Of a stretch of 64,000 nt of DNA, positions 27,400 through 36,845 are shown one piece after another. Every line of letters starts with the position of its first letter. The stretch's first letter is position 1. The position numbers and the translations under genes are program-made. The notes below the pieces were generated by a model. The model ran no database searches. It saw only the letters and a list, made by a program, of their open reading frames with translations, and was not told where the DNA came from. This DNA is from Cyanobacteria bacterium FACHB-DQ100 (GTDB taxonomy: Bacteria > Cyanobacteriota > Cyanobacteriia > Leptolyngbyales > Leptolyngbyaceae): assembly GCA_014695195.1 (NCBI GenBank), contig JACJNW010000037.1, positions 124,001 to 188,000 of the forward strand, in the 5' to 3' direction.

Positions 27400-28803
27400 C
27401 TACTTGCGCGGCTTCTCGGGTCGGTTTCTCGCTGGAATGCGATCCCCTCGATAAAACTTGCGCTCTAAATTGTGTAACACAAGCCAAGTTGAACCTGCAA
27501 TCAGGGGCACGATCGCAGCCAATCCCGCAATTAGCAGCGATGACGGCTGAAAGAGAATGGACACTAAAGGCAACACTGCCCAACATAAGCCCCCTAGAAC
27601 AGCGATCGCGAACTTCAACTGCTGAATTCGCGCCAATGCAGTACGGCAGCTTGAACAATGAACGGTGTGAGAGTGATAGCGATCGAGTAATTGTTCGATC
27701 GGCTGCAAAGGAGGTAACGATTGATGCGGAAAGGGATCAGCTTCAAACTGATTCACCCAATTTCGTAAGCTTGACACAAATGCATCGGCACGAGTCGGTA
27801 AGTAACAAGCTTTTGCATAGTTCTCACTGCCACCTTTTTCGACTAAATAGCGCTCTTGATAGTGCAAAAAGATTTGATCATCTTCTAACACCGTGTTGTT
27901 GCCTAAATGCGAATACCAGCGCGGTGTGAGCTTGATAAAAAATTCAGGAAGCTTAGAGGCAAACTTAAACGGGAATCGAGCAAAGACGCGGCATTCCCCT
28001 TTTCGCATCGGTGTTGCATAAACAACTGTAAGCGTCCGCCCGAATTGTTTCGAGGTTAGATCGTGATACATCAATGCCGGAGCAATGAACTTTGTATGCT
28101 GCGATCCCAGTGTTCCTTTGCGTGGGCCTTCTTGCCAAAAGCCTACAAAACCTTGTTTACCAGATTCTAAAACTTCTAGCTCAACGGTGGAAGCATTCGA
28201 TCGATTCCCCACGGATTTATGATGCGTAAACGAAATGTGGCTAACATCAAGAACATTTTCCAGCAGCGTTAAGGCATCGTAAGGTAAATCGCGAAACGTG
28301 TTCAAACACACCCATTCATCGGGCGATTCTTCCATTGCTTCTATGATCGGAATGTTGACTTGCTCTGGATTGTTTTTGCCGGGATAGATGAACAATAGTC
28401 CTTGCCGTTCTGCGGTGGCATAGGAAGCAACACACGCCCGCTTAGATTCATCTGCAGAAACATTGTCAGACTGTTGGGGAATACGATCGCAGCTTCCATC
28501 TCCTTTAAATGCCCACCCATGATAGGGACATTCAAGCAGTCCATCTTCTGCAATTCTGCCTTCTGAAAGGGGAGCTAATCGATGCGGACATTGATCCTCG
28601 AATGCTCTCCAAGTCTCAGACTGAACATCCCACCAAATGACTAAATCCTGTCCCAACAGGGTAAATTTAGTTGGCTCTGTTTTGCTTAAATCTCGAACAT
28701 AATGAACCGGATACCAAGCTTCCTTCCAATCAAACCGAGTCGGATCGGTTCCGCCTGCGGGAATCTCAGTCGCTTGGGTTGCGGGGGGTCGGTCGATCAG
28801 CAT
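27400..28803 (-). CDS. Rieske oxygenase of the pheophorbide a oxygenase / TIC55 family
   Basis: A 467-residue membrane-bound non-haem iron oxygenase. The Rieske [2Fe-2S] site is at about 65-100 (CPHRLAPL ... CPYHGWAF). The mononuclear iron site follows in ENVLDVSHISFTHHKS. The PaO-like domain is in the middle. A CSSC redox pair near residue 395 precedes two membrane helices (about 405-450). This CxxC plus membrane anchor marks the PaO/TIC55/PTC52 group, members of which act on chlorophyll breakdown products or protochlorophyllide. The substrate in this organism is inference. Confidence 0.9.
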   Translation of the reverse strand: MLIDRPPATQATEIPAGGTDPTRFDWKEAWYPVHYVRDLSKTEPTKFTLLGQDLVIWWDVQSETWRAFEDQCPHRLAPLSEGRIAEDGLLECPYHGWAFKGDGSCDRIPQQSDNVSADESKRACVASYATAERQGLLFIYPGKNNPEQVNIPIIEAMEESPDEWVCLNTFRDLPYDALTLLENVLDVSHISFTHHKSVGNRSNASTVELEVLESGKQGFVGFWQEGPRKGTLGSQHTKFIAPALMYHDLTSKQFGRTLTVVYATPMRKGECRVFARFPFKFASKLPEFFIKLTPRWYSHLGNNTVLEDDQIFLHYQERYLVEKGGSENYAKACYLPTRADAFVSSLRNWVNQFEADPFPHQSLPPLQPIEQLLDRYHSHTVHCSSCRTALARIQQLKFAIAVLGGLCWAVLPLVSILFQPSSLLIAGLAAIVPLIAGSTWLVLHNLERKFYRGDRIPARNRPEKPRK

Positions 28804-28887
28804 GAGTCAGCCCTTTGAAGAAATTTCTTTACACTTCTTCATTATAAAGAGCTGAGTTTAAGACAGGTGAAACCATAGTTAGCGATG

Positions 28888-28918
28888 GCTTGAAGGGTTC
28901 TACATCTGACCCTCAAGC
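28888..28918 (-). terminator. Hairpin overlapping the stop of the small membrane protein gene
   Basis: GCTTGA-GGGT pairs with ACCC-TCAAGC around a 10-base loop, with one bulged or mismatched base. The stop codon at 28913-28915 lies in one arm. It probably ends the minus-strand transcript. Confidence 0.5.
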
Positions 28919-29233
28919 GATATAGGAACTGAACGCGATTAAGCCGACTAAGGTGAACAAACCGAGTCCTCGACGGAAGTAGTTCACGCCCTGAAACAGT
29001 TCTAACCAAGCCCAGGTAAACGCAGCTCCAAACCCGATTAAACCGATTCCAGCTTGGAGTCTGCTTGCAGGAAGGACAAGATGCAATAGGATAGCTGTCG
29101 TGGCAACGATAACGGGTAAATTTGGCATCTGAGCAATTACAATATTGCCCTCGTGGTCGCGAAACGTGCGATCAAACAACGTGCTTCTTTGCGCTTCAAC
29201 TTTCTCTGAATTGGTTTTTAATTGCGATGTCAT
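28913..29233 (-). CDS. Two-helix membrane protein, cyanobacterial hypothetical
   Basis: A 106-residue protein with a soluble N terminus (VEAQRSTLFDRTFRDHEGNI) and two or three membrane helices (PVIVATTAILLHLVLPA, GIGLIGFGAAFTWAWLE, GLFTLVGLIAFSSYIA). It looks like a conserved cyanobacterial hypothetical of unknown role. The start at 29233 is chosen because it begins the protein-like part; 21 further residues upstream look random. Confidence 0.75.
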   Translation of the reverse strand: MTSQLKTNSEKVEAQRSTLFDRTFRDHEGNIVIAQMPNLPVIVATTAILLHLVLPASRLQAGIGLIGFGAAFTWAWLELFQGVNYFRRGLGLFTLVGLIAFSSYIA

Positions 29234-29366
29234 ATATTCTGTCTGCCAGCTACTTGATCCAAAGCTTAGCTCTGTCGCATTCGCTCGATGCCCCACTAAA
29301 GTTGGAGATTTTCAGTGTTAACGTGAGTTCGACAGAAGTTTTTAGCTACGTTTGAACCTGCGGGTA

Positions 29367-29470
29367 GCCCCCTAAATCCCCCACAGGTGGGGGACTTTGA
29401 AGGGTTAGGAATCGATTCAATTGGGGAATTGCGGTTCTCTAAGTCCCCCATTCTGGGGGATTTAGGGGGC
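29367..29470. repeat. MITE-like palindromic element
   Basis: A 104-bp unit whose ends are perfect 17-bp inverted repeats (GCCCCCTAAATCCCCCA and its complement), each carrying an inner small hairpin. It has no coding capacity. The base after its right end begins AGAAGCCGCTCAAACCG, which recurs after the copy at 30172-30204, so the two right ends are longer direct repeats. Confidence 0.75.
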
Positions 29471-29542
29471 AAGAAGCCGCTCAAACCGAAGCGAAAAATC
29501 TCGTCGAACTGACGTCAGGTTAGGGTTAAGGTAGACCAGCAT

Positions 29543-29806
29543 CGAGTGTGACGGCAAATTTGATTCAAGCCTTACGAGTGCGGAGGAGTTGCACGAAGGT
29601 ATCGCTGACGGTGTGGTCTTTAGTATCGGCGGCATATTAGATTAAGGTTTCGCGCAAGGCTTGGGCGGCATCGATCGATAAGAGAGTCGCGAGGAGAAAG
29701 TAAACGCCGCGAAACCGAGGATCACCGAGAAAGGTTCGCACGATGAAAAATGCGGCGATTTTGTCGTGTTGGAAATGCCATTCTTTCTGAATTTCGCCTT
29801 CAAACA
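29543..29806 (-). pseudogene. Decayed gene remnant of unknown family
   Basis: On the minus strand a protein-like frame reads from about 29806: LFEGEIQKEWHFQHDKIAAF, then FLGDPRFRGVYFLLATLLSI, then DAAQALRETLI, an in-frame TAA, and YAADTKDHTVSDTFVQLLRT before the end. Codon choice and residue mix look like a real C-terminal domain with one nonsense change and no start. I do not recognise the family. Confidence 0.4.
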
Positions 29807-29821
29807 GCAACGATCATGATT

Positions 29822-30053
29822 GAAACGAGAAACTTGGTGTTTGAAGAGCGGTCGTTTGAGTTTGGAAGACGATTGTTCCGTTTTAGAAGACGATCGTTCC
29901 GTTTTAGAAGACGATCGTTTCGCTTTAGAAGACGATCGTTTCGCTTTAGAAGACGATTGTTTGCGTTCAGAGGACGATCGTTTGCCCTTGAAACGCGAAT
30001 CTTGGAGTTTGGAAGACGATCGTTTCGCTTCAGAGCACGATCGTTGGTGTTGC
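29822..30053. repeat. Array of about eleven 21-bp tandem repeats
   Basis: From 29865 to 30053 nine units follow each other in strict 21-bp register; two looser units precede them. The core of each unit is GAAGACGATCGTT followed by a variable TCGCTTTA-like part. The unit at 29991-30011 is the most diverged. There are no spacers, so it is not a CRISPR. Because 21 is a multiple of three, long Lys/Ser- or Arg/Phe-rich frames appear on both strands; these are by-products. Confidence 0.85.
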
Positions 30054-30171
30054 ATCTCTCGATCAACGAACTCTTATGCAATTTTGGTAAAACGAAGGTG
30101 CGGTAGCTTCGCTTCACCAAAATTGCGTAAGAGTCGCAAAGAGTCCACTCATTGCAGACCTTTTAATCTTC

Positions 30172-30204
30172 TCAAAGTCCCCCAGAATGGGGGATTTAGG
30201 GGGC
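30172..30204 (-). repeat. Half copy of the GCCCCCTAAATCCCCCA repeat
   Basis: TCAAAGTCCCCC, a 4-base loop and TGGGGGATTTAGGGGGC: the right half of the same repeat family, 37 bases from the dapL stop. Its outer flank AAGCCGCTCAAACCGAAG repeats the flank of the copy ending at 29470. Confidence 0.75.
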
Positions 30205-30241
30205 ACAAGCCGCTCAAACCGAAGCCAAGATTCGCATCTAC

Positions 30242-31471
30242 TTAGAACTTTGCCGTAATCCGCTTCATCGCTTCAACGACATTCTCCCGGCTATTAAACG
30301 CAGAAATGCGGAAATATCCTTCCCCTGCTGCACCAAATCCCGATCCAGGCGTACCCACCACATTGCAGACATTCAGCAGCTTATCGAAGAAATCCCAACT
30401 CGATAATCCATTCGGCGTTTTCACCCAGACATAAGGTGCGTTCACACCGCCATAGACAGAAAGACCCGCTTTGGTCAATTCTTCGCGAATAATCTTGGCA
30501 TTTTCCAAATAGAAATTCACCAATGTCTTGATCTGTGCTTGTCCTTCCTCGGAATAAACCGCTTCCGCTCCTCGCTGAACAATGTAAGACACGCCGTTAA
30601 ATTTAGTCGATTGGCGACGATTCCACAGCTTCCACAATTCCACATCCGAACCATCGGAAGCTTTTGCTGTTAGCGTCTTCGGCACAACGGTTAGCGCACA
30701 GCGCGTTCCGGTAAAGCCTGCATTTTTAGAGAACGATCGAAACTCGATCGCACAATCCCGCGCCCCTTCAATCTCATAGATCGATCGCGGCAAACTTTCA
30801 TCGGTCACATACGCTTCATACGCTGCATCGAAGAAAATGATCGTACCGTTTGCCTTCGCGTAATCTACCCAGGCTTTCAAATACTCTTTAGTTGCGACTG
30901 CACCTGTGGGATTGTTCGGGAAACAGAGATAAACCAAATCAACTTTCTGCGAGGGAATCTCAGCCGTGAAGTTGTTTTCCGCAGAAATCGGTAGATAAAC
31001 TAATCCCGCGTATTCTCCCCGATCGTTGGCTTCTCCGGTATTGCCTGCCATCACATTCGTATCGACATACACTGGATACACCGGATCAGTCACCGCGATC
31101 GTATTGTCGCGCCCGAAGATTTCCAAAATATTGCCTGTGTCACATTTCGAGCCATCCGACACAAAAATCTCAGAAGCATCAATCTCACAGCCTCGCGCAT
31201 GGAAATCATGTTTCGCAATCTTTTCCCTGAGCCATTCGTAACCCTGTTCAGGCCCATAACCCTTAAAGAGACTACGATCGCCCATGTCCTCAACCGCTTT
31301 GATCATCGCCTGGCGACACGCTTCCGGTAGCGGTTCGGTCACATCCCCAATTCCCAAACGAATAATCGGAGCATCAGGATTTGCCTGCGCGAAAGCATTC
31401 ACCCGCCGAGCAATTTCGGGGAATAAGTAACCTGCTTTCAGCTTCAAATAATTGTCGTTAACGGTTGCCAT
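30242..31471 (-). CDS. dapL: LL-diaminopimelate aminotransferase
   Basis: A 409-residue PLP enzyme converting tetrahydrodipicolinate directly to LL-diaminopimelate for lysine and peptidoglycan synthesis, the route used by cyanobacteria and plants. It has the N-terminal family signature ([20 protein letters not shown]), the loop [12 protein letters not shown] and the PLP Lys in [13 protein letters not shown]. Length matches the family. It is divergent from the PBP2 gene, so two cell-wall genes share one intergenic region of about 160 bases. Confidence 0.97.
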   Translation of the reverse strand: MATVNDNYLKLKAGYLFPEIARRVNAFAQANPDAPIIRLGIGDVTEPLPEACRQAMIKAVEDMGDRSLFKGYGPEQGYEWLREKIAKHDFHARGCEIDASEIFVSDGSKCDTGNILEIFGRDNTIAVTDPVYPVYVDTNVMAGNTGEANDRGEYAGLVYLPISAENNFTAEIPSQKVDLVYLCFPNNPTGAVATKEYLKAWVDYAKANGTIIFFDAAYEAYVTDESLPRSIYEIEGARDCAIEFRSFSKNAGFTGTRCALTVVPKTLTAKASDGSDVELWKLWNRRQSTKFNGVSYIVQRGAEAVYSEEGQAQIKTLVNFYLENAKIIREELTKAGLSVYGGVNAPYVWVKTPNGLSSWDFFDKLLNVCNVVGTPGSGFGAAGEGYFRISAFNSRENVVEAMKRITAKF

Positions 31472-31634
31472 GTCGATTGAGTGTGAATAAGGTCTGACTC
31501 ACCATTATTCATCAGATTTCACATCAGATTTCACAGGGGCTTCAAATAATTCCACCAGAATCCTCTTCTCTTACTGGATCTGTTACAGTAAGTCCGATGT
31601 CATTTCTTTGACCTTCTCACCCTTAGCGCAACGT

Positions 31635-33413
31635 ATGGCGAACACCTTCTATTCATCGACGAATTCCTGGGTCAGCAAAGCACGATCGCAGCGCTCCTTC
31701 CGGGCGGTGATTCTATTCCTACTTGCCAGTGGCGTGATGAGCGTTTGTGGATTTCGCCTCGCCTATCTGCAACTGGTTGAAGGAAAAAACAACCGCCAGC
31801 TTGCTGAACAAAACCGCGTCCGATCGCTTTCCATCGTGGCAGATCGCGGTAATTTGGTCGATCGCAAAGGCAAACCGATCGTCGTGAATCGCTTGTCGCG
31901 AGCCGTGTATCTCTATCCGCGTGAGCAAACCAAAGAACAATGGCAGGTATCGGCTCAGCGCATTAGCGAGTTATTAGAAATCCCGAAAGAAGACATTATC
32001 AAAAAGCTCGAAGAAGTGAAGTATCGATCGGTGTCCCCGGTGCGAATTCTGCGGGGACTTGATGAGAAGAAATTTATCGCGCTGCACGAAGTCGGGCAAA
32101 TTCGCGGCTTAGAAGTTCAAGCAGAATCAACCCGCCAATATCCTTATGGAAGCCTTGGCGCTCACGTTTTAGGCTACATCGGCGAAGCCACGCAAGAAGA
32201 TCTCAAAGCAAATCCCCAATTTCCCAACGGAATGCTGGTGGGACAGATGGGCATTGAGCGGATTCAAGATGCGACATTGCGCGGCATCTGGGGCAGACGG
32301 CTGATTGAGGTGGATGCGGCAGGCAAAGAGTTAAAGATGCTCGGTGTGCAGCCGCCCGTTGCAGGAGCGCCGCTACAGTTAACGCTCGATGTCAAACTGC
32401 AACAAGCGGCTGAGAAAGCATTAGCCGGACGACGCGGCGCAGTTGTAGCGCTCGATGTGAAAACGGGTGCGGTTCTCGTCATGGCAAGCGGGCCGACCTT
32501 TGATCCGAATATTTTTACTCGCAAAATCAGCCAGAAGACCTGGGATGCACTGCAAAGCCAAGACCATCCTTTTCTCAACCGCGCTTTGCAAGGCTATCCA
32601 CCAGGTAGCACCTTCAAAATTGTGACTGCAATGGCAGCGATGAAGTCCGGTCAATTTTCTGCAACCTCAATGTTGCCGACTTACAGCGCCATAAACATTG
32701 GCGGAACTCTCTTTCACGAACATGGCGATGCTAGCTACGGAACGATCGGGTTTCGGGATGCGTTAGCAGTCAGTAGTAATACGTTTTTCTATCAGCTTGG
32801 CATGGCGATCGGCCCTGAAGCGATTTCTGAGTGGGGTCAAAAATTCGGCGTTGGCACGACTTCTACCATGGGCTTAGATGGTGGCAGTCATGGCATCATT
32901 CCCACACCCAAACAGAAGGAGAAATTATTCAAAGAGCCGTGGTATGTCGGAGATACAGTCAGTACCTCGATCGGGCAAGGAATGGTACAGATGACTCCGC
33001 TAGAAATGTCAGTCATGGTTTCAACCGTGGCGAACGGAGGGAAGCGCGTCAAGCCTCATTTACTCGCAAGTCAAACTTACCAGCCGAATATGCAGCCGGA
33101 ATCGCTGGGGTTTGAGCCATCTGCTCTAAAAGTTCTGCAAGAAGGACTCACAGCCGTTGTGCAAGAAGGAACGGCACGCAGTCTTGGCGACGGCTCGATC
33201 CCGCTCACCGCCGGTAAAACGGGAACGGCGGAGGTTCAAGGACAAGAGGACAATTCGCTCTACGTGGGATATGGGCCAGTCAGCAATCCTCAGATTGCGA
33301 TCGCGGTTGTGGTTGAAAACGGCGGTTATGGAGCGACAGCCGCAGTACCGATCGCGCATGAAGTGTACAAAGCCTTTTTCGGAGCGGCGAAACCTGCTCC
33401 GAAAGCAGAATAA
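31635..33413 (+). CDS. mrdA: Penicillin-binding protein 2 (class B transpeptidase)
   Basis: A class B PBP of 592 residues that cross-links peptidoglycan during elongation with RodA. A cytoplasmic tail precedes one membrane helix (AVILFLLASGVMSVCGF); the dimerisation domain contains ADRGNLVDRKG and QYPYGSLGAHVLGYIGE; the transpeptidase domain has the nucleophile motif PGSTFKIV, SSNTFF and KTGTAE. A TTG at 31608 would add 9 residues; the ATG is preferred, though neither has a clear ribosome binding site. Confidence 0.93.
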   Translation: MANTFYSSTNSWVSKARSQRSFRAVILFLLASGVMSVCGFRLAYLQLVEGKNNRQLAEQNRVRSLSIVADRGNLVDRKGKPIVVNRLSRAVYLYPREQTKEQWQVSAQRISELLEIPKEDIIKKLEEVKYRSVSPVRILRGLDEKKFIALHEVGQIRGLEVQAESTRQYPYGSLGAHVLGYIGEATQEDLKANPQFPNGMLVGQMGIERIQDATLRGIWGRRLIEVDAAGKELKMLGVQPPVAGAPLQLTLDVKLQQAAEKALAGRRGAVVALDVKTGAVLVMASGPTFDPNIFTRKISQKTWDALQSQDHPFLNRALQGYPPGSTFKIVTAMAAMKSGQFSATSMLPTYSAINIGGTLFHEHGDASYGTIGFRDALAVSSNTFFYQLGMAIGPEAISEWGQKFGVGTTSTMGLDGGSHGIIPTPKQKEKLFKEPWYVGDTVSTSIGQGMVQMTPLEMSVMVSTVANGGKRVKPHLLASQTYQPNMQPESLGFEPSALKVLQEGLTAVVQEGTARSLGDGSIPLTAGKTGTAEVQGQEDNSLYVGYGPVSNPQIAIAVVVENGGYGATAAVPIAHEVYKAFFGAAKPAPKAE

Positions 33414-33470
33414 ACTCAAAGATCGCGATCGCACGGTAGGATCAATCAGTCGATTTGCGAATATCGCCCT

Positions 33471-35279
33471 GTGACCTACGTTCCCCTTCATCACAAATAC
33501 CGTCCCCAAACGTTCTTGCAGCTTGTGGGTCAAGACGCGATCGCGACCACACTGTCAAATGCGCTGAAGCAAAACCGGATCGCGCCTGCCTATCTCTTCA
33601 CGGGCGCACGCGGAACCGGGAAAACTTCGAGCGCCCGGATTTTTGCGAAATCACTCAATTGTATTTCGGTAGATGCCCCAACCGACAAGCCTTGTGGTGT
33701 TTGTCAGACCTGTCAAGAGATTACTAAAGGTAATGCTTTAGATGTCATTGAAATTGACGCTGCAAGTAATACCGGAGTTGATAATATTCGTGAACTTATT
33801 GAACGCGCTCAATTTGCTCCTGTGCAATGCAGATATAAAACTTATGTGATCGACGAAGTTCATATGTTAAGTAATGCTTCGTTCAATGCTTTATTGAAAA
33901 CTTTAGAAGAACCCCCGGAACAAGTTGTTTTCATTCTAGCGACCACTGATCCGCAAAGAGTTTTACCGACCATTATCTCTCGCTGTCAACGGTTCGATTT
34001 CCGGCGGATTCCGATCGACGATATGACCCAACACCTCACGATGATCGCCGAGAAAGAAGGAATTGCGATCGCAGAGGATGCCCTCTATCTAATTGCTCAG
34101 ATCTCTCAAGGTGGCTTACGCGATGCCGAAAGCTTGCTTGATCAACTGAGCCTTTTATCCGGTGATATTACCGTTGAGCGCGTTTGGGATTTAGTGGGTG
34201 CAGTTCCAGAGCGCGATCTAATGGCGCTAGTTGAAGCGATCGCTCAAAACCAGCCAGAAACCGTTCTTGATACCACTCGCCGCTTGATGGATCGCGGACG
34301 GGAACCTTTAATTGTGCTGCAAAATTTAGCCAGCTTCTATCGTGATTTATTGATTGCAAAAACGGCTCCCGATCGCGGAGATTTAGTTGCGCTTACGTCT
34401 CCAACTTGGGTGCAGCTTTGCGAGTTTGCAAAAGGAGTCTCGATCGGAACAATCCTCGCTGGACAACAACGCCTCAAGGAAAGCGAACTGCAATTAAAAA
34501 ACTCTACTCAGCCTCGTCTCTGGTTAGAAGTAACATTAATGGGACTATTGCCTTCCGCAGTCGCAACCGAATCGACTCAACCGATTGTTGCTCAATCGAT
34601 CGCAAAACCTGTCCAAACGATTGCCCCACCGATTCCAGAACCGATTAAGCCTCCTGTTCCGGCAACGACTCCGGAGCCAACACCAGAACCGATACAAGAG
34701 TCACCAGACAGCGATCTAACGGATCTGGAGCAACTCTGGCAAACGATCATCAGTAATTTACAACCCTTGGGAACGCAAGCCCTGTTAAAACAACAGGGAA
34801 GCTTACTTTCGTTTGATGGAGAAGTGGCTCAAATTGGTGTAGCTCAAAAACTCTTAGGACTGGCACAAGGACGATCGAAAAACATTGCTGCCGCGCTCAC
34901 CAAAACTTTTGGAAAAGAAATCAAATTCAGCTTGGTGGTCGCACCGACGACTGCTGTAACATCCCCAACGCCCCCTCCTGCACCTTCACCCACCGAACCT
35001 TCAGAACCCGCTCTGCCTCCATTCTCCAATCCCACTCCACCTGTTACGACCAACCCCGAACCCCACTCCGAATCTACTCCCGAAGAACCTCCCCAACCCT
35101 CTTACAAACGCTCAGATTGGGAAGACGATGAAGTTGCTCGTGCGGCAAGAACGTTAGCGGAAGCATTCAATGGGTCTGTGGTTGATGCAGACGAGGCTGA
35201 GATTGAAGCGATCGGCACTCCAGACGAGATTCCAGAACTAGAAGACGCGATCGACGACGAAGATGATACAGAGTTCTAA
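33471..35279 (+). CDS. dnaX: DNA polymerase III gamma/tau subunit
   Basis: A 602-residue clamp-loader ATPase. It has Walker A GARGTGKTSSARIF, a zinc module (NCISVDAPTDKPCGVCQTC), Walker B VIDEVHMLS, the sensor-1 region LATTDPQRVLPTI and an arginine-finger SRC motif. A long Pro/Thr/Glu-rich linker runs from about 365 to 545 around a conserved tau-like domain, and the end is very acidic. The start is a GTG at 33471 that begins the family sequence (TYVPLHHKYRPQTFLQLVGQ). No intein, which some cyanobacterial dnaX genes carry, is present. Confidence 0.96.
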   Translation: MTYVPLHHKYRPQTFLQLVGQDAIATTLSNALKQNRIAPAYLFTGARGTGKTSSARIFAKSLNCISVDAPTDKPCGVCQTCQEITKGNALDVIEIDAASNTGVDNIRELIERAQFAPVQCRYKTYVIDEVHMLSNASFNALLKTLEEPPEQVVFILATTDPQRVLPTIISRCQRFDFRRIPIDDMTQHLTMIAEKEGIAIAEDALYLIAQISQGGLRDAESLLDQLSLLSGDITVERVWDLVGAVPERDLMALVEAIAQNQPETVLDTTRRLMDRGREPLIVLQNLASFYRDLLIAKTAPDRGDLVALTSPTWVQLCEFAKGVSIGTILAGQQRLKESELQLKNSTQPRLWLEVTLMGLLPSAVATESTQPIVAQSIAKPVQTIAPPIPEPIKPPVPATTPEPTPEPIQESPDSDLTDLEQLWQTIISNLQPLGTQALLKQQGSLLSFDGEVAQIGVAQKLLGLAQGRSKNIAAALTKTFGKEIKFSLVVAPTTAVTSPTPPPAPSPTEPSEPALPPFSNPTPPVTTNPEPHSESTPEEPPQPSYKRSDWEDDEVARAARTLAEAFNGSVVDADEAEIEAIGTPDEIPELEDAIDDEDDTEF

Positions 35280-35283
35280 AAAC

Positions 35284-35382
35284 ACCTGAGTTCGATGACC
35301 CTCATAGAACCATTAAAACGATCCCCGACCCCCGATGCCACCGAGGACAACGGCATGAATTGTGGTTAACCCGAACTCAGGT
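35284..35382. repeat. Inverted repeat element after dnaX
   Basis: Perfect 11-bp inverted repeats (ACCTGAGTTCG and CGAACTCAGGT) bound a 99-bp stretch with no coding potential. It may be a small MITE or a long-range 3' structure of the dnaX message. Confidence 0.5.
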
Positions 35383-35478
35383 TAGTTGGAGCTTGAGTGA
35401 ACACAGGCTGGAAGCGCAAATGGTTGTCAACCAAGCGATCGGACAAATTATCCGCACCGCCTTTGGTAAATGTTCGCT

Positions 35479-36555
35479 CTACTTTGATAGTTTGTCCCAG
35501 GTTTGAATAATAGCCTGGAAGGATCTTGGAAGATTCTTTGTTTCTAAATCAATGTACTGCGTTGTCATTCCCATTCCTTGCAGAGTCGTGGTCGGATAGT
35601 CTGCGAAAGCGGCACTACTGAGATAGCGCAGATTGTGCAAATTGGGAAATCGTTGTATTTGGAGCAATCGCTCAAATCGTTCAACTTCCGGTTGAGACAG
35701 CCGTTTCACAACTACCGGACGAGTCCGAATGTTCGGAGCGCTGACGTATTTCGTAATCACGCCCTCTTTGGTCAAGCTCAGCCGCGTCACTGTGCCTGCA
35801 AGATCTCCCGAAACGATCGATTGAAATACCACAGTGTCCTCGATCGGCAGTTTGTTTTCTTCTGGAATAAACGAAGGCACTAATCCGCCTCGGCTACCAC
35901 TTGCGGTTGAATTCTGAACGATGCGAGTTCCAGACTGATCGAGGTGATAGATCCAGCTCCGTTCGCCATGAGTTACGATCGCTTGCCACCCAGGTATCGC
36001 GATTCTAGTACAAGCTTGCCGAGGTTTGAAGATGCCAAGACAGCCATCCCAGGTCGTCGATCGGACTGCTGCAATCTTCAAGCGATCGACGGGGACTCGA
36101 ACTTGTCGCGAAATCTTGTTCAGCAAGCGTTGGCTGACTTCAATGGGTAAAGTTGCCTCGCTCGATCGCGGCTCTAAACGAACGGTGTTGGCATTACTGT
36201 CTGTGCGGTAGGTTAAGTTGTTCTGTCCATCTGAGACTTCGACTCGCCAGCCTTCGATTAGTGCTTGGGCGCAGATTTCAGCCGCACCCCCTAAGCCGAG
36301 ACAGCTATCCATCCAAGTCTGCTGATTGAAGCTCACAAGATTGACCGCACTCGGCTGAACGCCAAACTGTTGAGCGGCAGCTTGGCGAACCTTCTGTTCG
36401 ACGGATTCCGGCAAGGCAGCAAGCTTTGGCGTGAGGGCAACCTCGAACAGCCGAGGAGCCGCAAATCCAGCTTGAATGGAAAGCCCAGCACTGGTACTGA
36501 GCATGAATCCAGCCAGCGCGATCGTCGTCATCTGATGCAACAAACGAGAATTCAT
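35479..36555 (-). CDS. Secreted protein with two repeated Trp/Cys modules
   Basis: A 358-residue exported protein (signal peptide MTTIALAGFMLSTSAGLSIQ, cleavage likely after GFA or AAP). Two similar modules of about 95 residues follow: the first contains TWMDSCLGLGGAAEICAQA, IEGWRVEV and a NNLTYRTD end; the second contains TWDGCLGIFKPRQACTRIA, IPGWQAIV and RSWIYHLD. Each keeps two Cys that probably form a disulfide. A third, Cys-free domain (about 250-358) follows. Modules of this kind are known in cyanobacterial hypotheticals; no activity is established. Confidence 0.8.
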   Translation of the reverse strand: MNSRLLHQMTTIALAGFMLSTSAGLSIQAGFAAPRLFEVALTPKLAALPESVEQKVRQAAAQQFGVQPSAVNLVSFNQQTWMDSCLGLGGAAEICAQALIEGWRVEVSDGQNNLTYRTDSNANTVRLEPRSSEATLPIEVSQRLLNKISRQVRVPVDRLKIAAVRSTTWDGCLGIFKPRQACTRIAIPGWQAIVTHGERSWIYHLDQSGTRIVQNSTASGSRGGLVPSFIPEENKLPIEDTVVFQSIVSGDLAGTVTRLSLTKEGVITKYVSAPNIRTRPVVVKRLSQPEVERFERLLQIQRFPNLHNLRYLSSAAFADYPTTTLQGMGMTTQYIDLETKNLPRSFQAIIQTWDKLSK

Positions 36556-36597
36556 AACAATTGAGAGTGTTAAGGACAGGTCTAACTTAGCTAGTCG

Positions 36598-36798
36598 AAT
36601 GCTGAAGGACGATTGCTGTTTCTGAATTTGCTACAGCACTCACAATTCGTTACTCAACGTGCCGCAGGTGAGGTGCGCTCGATAGGGTGTGACCAGAGTT
36701 TGATTCGCTTTCATTACCTGCGAGCATTACATGATCTCCCTCTAAAGGTTCAAGAACTCTGCAAGTAGGGATACCTCAAGAGTTGGAGGAAAAGATGA
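36598..36798 (+). pseudogene. Possible decayed reading frame
   Basis: A frame without a start runs from about 36598 and contains protein-like sequence (DQSLIRFHYLRALHDLPLKV) up to a TAG at 36766-36768, then continues in frame with GYLKSWRKR to a TGA at 36796-36798. No family is recognised; it may be a fragment with one nonsense change. Confidence 0.25.
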
Positions 36799-36845
36799 GC
36801 TTCAGTCTCTAGGCTGGTTGGTGTGACGGGTGAGCGCGATCGATA

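Noticed and set aside
29822-30053. CRISPR array
   Set aside because: The units are contiguous, without spacers, and no cas genes are present.
29642-30120. Long Lys/Ser-rich and Arg/Phe-rich frames on both strands
   Set aside because: They come from the 21-bp tandem array; the open frames exist because 21 is divisible by three.
35393-35506. Short frame LSEHRLEAQMVVNQAIGQII... overlapping the end of the secreted-module gene
   Set aside because: It lacks a ribosome binding site and recognisable family, and runs into the opposite gene.
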